Shown here one piece after another: positions 6,657-9,724 of a stretch of 9,724 nucleotides of DNA. The translations under genes and the position numbers were made by a program. Origin of the DNA: Opitutia bacterium UBA977 (GTDB lineage Bacteria > Verrucomicrobiota > Verrucomicrobiia > Opitutales > Coraliomargaritaceae). The stretch lies in contig DBBT01000104.1 in NCBI GenBank assembly GCA_002292345.1, forward strand, positions 5,905 through 15,628. Direction: 5' to 3'. Positions within the stretch are counted from its first letter, which is position 1, and each line of letters begins with the position of its first letter. The notes below the pieces were generated by a model. The model was not told where the DNA came from and did not search any database. It saw nothing but the letters and a program-made list of their open reading frames with translations.

Positions 6657-7376
6657 ATGTTTTTAAGCCTTAACAACGGTGAGTCAGTGTCGATTGATGT
6701 GCGGCGCCGTAAGGGGACAAGACATTTACGGCTCAGTTTGAACCACAGTAATCAAGCAGTGGTTTCGGTACCGTGGCGTTGCTCGGATCGCGAGGCGTTG
6801 AAATTCATAGAGAATCAACGCGACTGGTTGGAGGGTCAGCTAGCAAGAGTGCCGCGTGCTCGCTCGATTGTTGATTGGCTGACTGAGCATCCGCAACTGA
6901 CCGGTAGCGGCGATCGGTTTACTGTGCGCGTTGAGTCGACGGAGCGTCTACGGGCGGATTATATCTTTGATCAGGGCGGGGCGGAGATCGTTCTACGCGT
7001 TCCGCATGAGAGTGACGATGCCGACAGTGCATTGTTGGCCTTAGTGCGACGTTTCGCGAAAGACGCGATGCTGTGTCGACTCGCGTATCACGCCAAATGT
7101 TTGGAGTTAAAATTTTCCAAACTCAGCGTACGCGATCAAGCGAGTCGCTGGGGTTCTTGCTCATCGAGCGGCGGGATTTCATTAAATTGGCGCTTGGTTT
7201 TGATCGCTCCTGAACTGCAGGATTATGTGATTTTACATGAGCTAGCGCATTTGACTGAGATGAATCATTCAAAGCGTTTTTGGAGTTTGCTGGATCAGTA
7301 TGATCCGAAACGTGAGTTACATGAGGCGCAACTCGATGCGTTGACTGCAGCGATCATGCGTGTGGGCCGCTCGTAA
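6657..7376 (+). CDS. YgjP-like (DUF45) zinc metallopeptidase-domain protein
   Basis: A 239-residue cytoplasmic protein of the YgjP/DUF45 family, related to SprT and M48 metallopeptidases. The zinc site is intact: HELAH at 194-198 (His194, Glu195, His198), followed by LTEMNHSKRFW with His204 as probable third ligand. The preceding block RDQASRWGSCSSSGGISLNWRL (159-180) and the VILHELAHL helix are the family signature. The N-terminal part contains VRRRKGTRHLRLSL (15-28) and VPW..CSDREALKFIENQRDWL (38-58), also typical. The physiological substrate of the family is not known to me; a connection to damaged proteins or DNA-protein crosslinks by analogy with SprT is inference. It starts 24 bases after mazG on the same strand, so the two are probably one operon. 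No Shine-Dalgarno sequence precedes the ATG. Confidence 0.9.
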   Translation: MFLSLNNGESVSIDVRRRKGTRHLRLSLNHSNQAVVSVPWRCSDREALKFIENQRDWLEGQLARVPRARSIVDWLTEHPQLTGSGDRFTVRVESTERLRADYIFDQGGAEIVLRVPHESDDADSALLALVRRFAKDAMLCRLAYHAKCLELKFSKLSVRDQASRWGSCSSSGGISLNWRLVLIAPELQDYVILHELAHLTEMNHSKRFWSLLDQYDPKRELHEAQLDALTAAIMRVGRS

Positions 7377-7599
7377 GTTTTTTTAGGACGCGATCCATTC
7401 TTTATGCTAGGTTCAAATCGTCCAGTACCGCACACCTACTTGATGATTATATCCATTTTTTCCCTGTTTATTCTAGTGCCTTGTATTGTGGCTATTCTAA
7501 GTTGTATATTATAACATATTCACGGTCTTTTTTGCTAGTATGTTTCCGCTGAAACTGCGTGAATTAAGTCGTTTTAAAAGGTGCATCATCGTAAATCTT
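7377..7599. promoter_or_regulatory. Spacer between the YgjP-like gene and dgkA with a candidate promoter
   Basis: Seven T lie directly after the YgjP-like stop (from 7378), preceded by only a weak AGCG/CGCT pairing inside the coding end, so a terminator here is doubtful. Further on, TTGTAT (7481-7486), an 18-base spacer and TATATT (7505-7510) form a moderate sigma-70-like promoter, giving a leader of about 80 bases before dgkA. Confidence 0.3.
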
Positions 7600-7986
7600 A
7601 TGAGTTCAAATAATATCGATCCATTAGTTCATAAGCACACTGGCTGCACCCGTCTCTTAAAAGCTGGCGTCTGTTCGTTGGCTGGCCTCGGCTATGCGAT
7701 GCATGAGGCCGCATTTCGCTTGGAGGTTGCTGTCGGTAGTATCTTTATTGTTAGCTCATTTTTTCTTCCACTAACTCTAGTTGAGCGTCTGATTTTAATT
7801 GGTAGTGTATTACTTGTATTGATTGTCGAGGTCTTAAACTCTGCGCTCGAAGCGGTGGTCGACGATATTTCACTAGAACACCGTGCGCTCGCTAAACAGG
7901 CGAAAGATATGGGTAGTGCTGCTGTCTTCATTGCCCTGGTTAACTGCGGTATCTGCTGGGCGAGCGTAGTTTACACGAATTGGTAG
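7600..7986 (+). CDS. dgkA: Diacylglycerol kinase, prokaryotic DgkA type
   Basis: A small integral inner-membrane kinase that phosphorylates diacylglycerol to phosphatidate with ATP, feeding lipid back into phospholipid synthesis. From the ATG at 7600 it has 128 residues, close to the 122 of E. coli DgkA. Family signatures: GCTRLLKAGVCSLAGL (15-30), HEAAFRLE (35-42, Glu36 equivalent to E. coli Glu28), IVEVLNSALEAVVD (75-88, catalytic Glu77, Asn80, metal-binding Glu84, Asp88) and AKQAKDMGSAAVF (98-110). Three membrane helices are evident: about 45-60, 63-82 and 105-126. An upstream in-frame ATG at 7540 would add 20 residues (MFPLKLRELSRFKRC...) not seen in the family, so I reject it. Neither start has a Shine-Dalgarno sequence. 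Together with psd it is the second phospholipid gene of the window, but the two are not adjacent. Confidence 0.95.
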   Translation: MSSNNIDPLVHKHTGCTRLLKAGVCSLAGLGYAMHEAAFRLEVAVGSIFIVSSFFLPLTLVERLILIGSVLLVLIVEVLNSALEAVVDDISLEHRALAKQAKDMGSAAVFIALVNCGICWASVVYTNW

Positions 7987-8197
7987 GCATACGCAGCCTT
8001 ATTGATGCGCAAAGCAGTGTAGCGTGTAGATACATTAAGCAGCTGAATAGCTGCAACGCGTTTTATACGCTACCGTCGCCGAGGGGCCAAGACGGCGAAT
8101 GCCAAACCCCGCGAAGCACTGAAGTGAGACCCGAATCAAGTAATCGAATCAAATTCAATGTTCGACCAACGACGTTGGACCTACACTATCTGACGCA
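7987..8197. other. Spacer between dgkA and trmL with hairpins
   Basis: Three symmetric elements are seen. GCAGCT (8039-8044) and AGCTGC (8049-8054) form a perfect 6-bp stem with a GAAT loop, followed six bases later by a short T-run: a weak terminator candidate. TCGCCG (8076-8081) pairs with CGGCGA (8093-8098). CCAACG-A-CGTTGG (8166-8178) is a perfect dyad 20 bases before the trmL start. A 103-codon open frame from 7980 overlaps trmL and has no protein-like pattern. Confidence 0.4.
8039..8067 (+). terminator. Weak terminator candidate after dgkA
   Basis: Perfect 6-bp stem GCAGCT-GAAT-AGCTGC at 8039-8054, followed by AACGCG and TTTTAT. The T-run is short and offset, so efficiency is doubtful. 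Confidence 0.3.
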
Positions 8198-8656
8198 ATG
8201 CTTCATATTGTTTTATTTAATCCAGAGATCCCTCAGAATACAGGTAATATTGGCCGACTGTGTGCGATTACTGAGACGCGCTTACATTTGATCCATCCGC
8301 TGGGGTTCACCGTCACCGATAAGCACCTCAAGCGCAGCGGTATGGACTATTGGCACTCGCTCGATGTACATCATCACGATGATTGGGCAGCGTTCAAGGC
8401 AAGCGAAACTGCTCCTCGACGCCTGTGGTTGTTTACCACGCAGGCCGATCACTTGTATTGGGATGTGCAATACGCAGAGGACGACGGTTTGGTCTTTGGT
8501 AGTGAAGGGCACGGTGTGCCAGACTGGTTGCATACTGAACTAAAAGGGCAACGCCTGACCATTCCGCATAAAAACACGAATCTACGTTCACTGAATCTTT
8601 CGACTTCTGCAGGTATTGGGACTTACGAGGCATTGCGACAACTCTCGGTAGAGTAG
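8198..8656 (+). CDS. trmL: tRNA (cytidine/uridine-2'-O-)-methyltransferase, TrmL type
   Basis: A 152-residue SPOUT-class enzyme that uses S-adenosylmethionine to 2'-O-methylate the wobble nucleotide 34 of certain tRNAs (tRNA-Leu in E. coli). The full family pattern is visible: LFNPEIPQNTGNIGRLCA (6-23), the LHLIHPLGF block (29-37), DYWHSLDV (50-57), LVFGSEGHGVP (98-108), and the knot-forming C-terminus IPHKNTNLRSLNLSTSAG (122-139) and YEALRQ (143-148). E. coli TrmL has 157 residues, so this is full length without the N-terminal RNA-binding extension of other SPOUT enzymes. It acts as a homodimer in the family. The start MLHIVLFNPEIPQNTGN is typical and fixes the ATG at 8198 although no Shine-Dalgarno sequence is present. 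Confidence 0.95.
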   Translation: MLHIVLFNPEIPQNTGNIGRLCAITETRLHLIHPLGFTVTDKHLKRSGMDYWHSLDVHHHDDWAAFKASETAPRRLWLFTTQADHLYWDVQYAEDDGLVFGSEGHGVPDWLHTELKGQRLTIPHKNTNLRSLNLSTSAGIGTYEALRQLSVE

Positions 8657-8822
8657 GCTATAAGCGATACTGCACGCCTAATTATGTGACATTATAAGAC
8701 TTTCTTATGATTATGCATTAGCATTTTTACTCTTATGAAGCAACTGTACCCTGATTTTACTAAATAAATAACGTAATTAAAACTCGTTTTATTATTAATA
8801 CCTCATATATTACAAAAATTAT
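8657..8822 (+). promoter_or_regulatory. AT-rich regulatory region upstream of the response regulator
   Basis: TCTTATGA occurs twice, at 8703-8710 and 8731-8738, 28 bases apart, and an inverted half-site ATAAGA at 8694-8699 forms a perfect 6-bp dyad with the first copy. ATGC-ATTA-GCAT (8713-8724) followed by five T is a small hairpin that could weakly end trmL transcription. TATATT at 8806-8811 is a possible -10 that would give an almost leaderless transcript; no good -35 accompanies it. Binding-site status is inference. Confidence 0.35.
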
Positions 8823-9494
8823 ATGAAAGCGCTTATTGTAGAAGATGAAGAGTTGGTTCGTGAATTGCTAGCCAGTGTCGTATCGCGCGAATTTGAGTTT
8901 AGCTATGTCAAGGAAGCGTCCGATGGAGAGTCGGCATGGAAGCTGTTTCAGAAAGAAAAATTCGATTTCGTGGTGCTGGATTTAATGTTGCCTGAGCTTG
9001 ACGGCTTGAGTTTGTCCCGTCGCATACTCAATGTCGCTCCGGATGTTCGAATTTTAGCCCTGTCCAGTGAGTGCGATGACTATACAATTCGCGAAGTCAC
9101 CCGCAGTGGAATACTCGGTTTTGTTCACAAGCAAGAGATGTCGCTCGAAATATTATTCACCGCATTTAATGATGTGTCCGCTGGGGAGATTTACTATTCA
9201 ACTAATGCGCAAAAGATCATTGCTGATATGTGGCAGAATCCTGATGCCTATTATAAGGTTTTGTCGGATCGAGAGTTGCAGGTTCTGCGCTTGATTGCAC
9301 GAGGACATGACCATGTGACTGCGGGTGAATTATTGGGGATTAGTGAGTTCACCGTTCGTCGCCATAAGCACAATGTGATGAAGCGACTCAACATCAGTGA
9401 CGAAGCGAGCCTAGTGCGCTTTGCCTTTGAAAAAGGCGTCGTCAAATCTAAGGGGGGGCTTGATTGGACCTCGATCTCGCACAAGAAGCACTAA
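8823..9494 (+). CDS. Response regulator, NarL/LuxR type (REC + HTH), orphan in this window
   Basis: A 223-residue two-component transcription regulator. The receiver domain (1-120) has the acidic pair Glu7/Asp8, phosphoacceptor Asp53 in VVLDLMLPELDG (50-61), Ser81 at the switch Thr/Ser position and Lys103, so it should be phosphorylatable. The C-terminal LuxR-type helix-turn-helix runs from LSDRELQVLRLIARG (147-161) through LLGISEFTVRRHKHNVMKRLNI (170-191). The recognition-helix segment SEFTVRRHKHNVMKRL is standard for the class. The tail after 205 is short and basic. No histidine kinase is within the window, so its partner is unknown. It may regulate itself through the repeated TCTTATGA sites just upstream (inference). 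The ATG at 8823 lies after an A/T-rich stretch without Shine-Dalgarno sequence. A tandem repeat array begins 38 bases after the stop. Confidence 0.93.
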   Translation: MKALIVEDEELVRELLASVVSREFEFSYVKEASDGESAWKLFQKEKFDFVVLDLMLPELDGLSLSRRILNVAPDVRILALSSECDDYTIREVTRSGILGFVHKQEMSLEILFTAFNDVSAGEIYYSTNAQKIIADMWQNPDAYYKVLSDRELQVLRLIARGHDHVTAGELLGISEFTVRRHKHNVMKRLNISDEASLVRFAFEKGVVKSKGGLDWTSISHKKH

Positions 9495-9532
9495 TCGATC
9501 AGCGGCTAATAGGTACTTTTTTCTATTTTGAC

Positions 9533-9724
9533 TCGGAACGTATTGGCGCTGGGACTCGTTCCGAGCCTGAAGGGCGACAAAACCGGTTGCTTAGCGGGTC
9601 GGACCACTGTAGGTGAGAGTCACCAGTTCATCGGAACGTATGGGCGCCGGGACTCGTTCCGAGCCTGAAGGGCGACAAAACCGGTCGCTTAGCGGGCCGG
9701 ACCACTGTAGGTGAGAGTCACCAG
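9533..9724 (+). repeat. Head-to-tail 98-bp tandem repeat with RNA-like secondary structure (two copies, array cut by window end)
   Basis: Copy 1 is 9533-9630 and copy 2 is 9631-9724, four bases short of a full unit when the window ends. They differ at 4 of 94 compared positions (offsets 12, 18, 56 and 67). Predicted pairing within each unit: stem A, TCGGAACG with CGTTCCGA (offsets 1-8 and 25-32); stem B, GCCT with GGGC around GAA (33-36 and 40-43); stem C, an 8-bp stem with one bulge (51-58 and 62-70) closed by a TTA loop; stem D, GGTGA with TCACC (80-84 and 88-92). The substitutions at 56 and 67 change C-G and G-C pairs of stem C to U-G and G-U, so pairing is kept. The unit length is not a multiple of three and no continuous reading frame runs through, so coding is unlikely. 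I do not recognise it as a known RNA family, attC site or CRISPR repeat. Strand is chosen only because it follows a plus-strand gene. Confidence 0.85.

Noticed and set aside
7540..7599. Upstream start for dgkA at 7540
   Set aside because: It would add 20 residues not found in DgkA proteins and lies close to the candidate promoter.
7980..8291. Open frame of 103 codons overlapping dgkA end and trmL start
   Set aside because: It overlaps the well-supported trmL in another frame and has no recognisable domain.
9533..9724. CRISPR array or integron attC sites
   Set aside because: The units are 98 bases and contiguous, with no variable spacers, so not CRISPR. The GTTRRRY core and terminal inverted-box arrangement of attC are absent, and no cassette gene lies between copies.
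1..9724. Mobile elements, defence systems, tRNA or rRNA genes
   Set aside because: No transposase, integrase, nuclease or toxin-antitoxin pattern, no cloverleaf and no rRNA-like sequence was seen; mazG here is the long two-repeat housekeeping form, not a phage or toxin-linked version.

Overview
The window looks like chromosomal DNA of a Verrucomicrobiota bacterium, probably Opitutae (Puniceicoccales or Coraliomargarita-like). Three things suggest this. The left edge carries the start of a short basic protein of a family I know from Verrucomicrobiota and Chlamydiae. The phosphatidylserine decarboxylase has the FGGS-type processing site and the long conserved blocks I associate with that group. 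Finally, none of the chosen start codons has a clear Shine-Dalgarno sequence. The class assignment is an inference from remembered family patterns, not from a search.

Layout. Positions 1-128 (minus strand) hold the N-terminal part of the small basic protein. A 350-base gap (129-478) contains a perfect TATAAT and two hairpins. Next come a CLC-type antiporter of the fluoride-exporting CLC-F subclass (479-1843) and psd (about 1848-2768), nearly abutting and probably co-transcribed. A putative lipoprotein gene on the minus strand (2765-3247) converges on psd with overlapping stop codons. It diverges from a secreted protein of unknown function (3409-3903). A 447-base gap with weak promoter-like and terminator-like signals leads to rhlE, a DEAD-box RNA helicase with an Arg/Gly-rich tail (4351-5700). 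The rest is all on the plus strand: mazG (5958-6632), a YgjP/DUF45 metallopeptidase (6657-7376), dgkA (7600-7986), trmL (8198-8656) and an orphan NarL/LuxR-type response regulator (8823-9494).

Most of the window is housekeeping: phospholipid synthesis and recycling (psd, dgkA), RNA metabolism (rhlE, trmL), nucleotide clean-up (mazG) and anion or fluoride homeostasis. No mobile element, CRISPR array, tRNA or rRNA was found.

The least explained part is the right edge. After the response regulator, a 98-bp unit begins to repeat head to tail (9533-9724, cut off by the window end). The two copies differ at only 4 of 94 shared positions. Two of those changes are C/U alternatives opposite G inside a predicted 8-bp stem, so pairing is kept, which suggests a tandem structured RNA or structured DNA element. 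Other points of interest are the CLC-F antiporter without a visible fluoride riboswitch, a MazG whose C-terminal repeat seems to have lost its acidic catalytic residues, and consistently non-Shine-Dalgarno starts.
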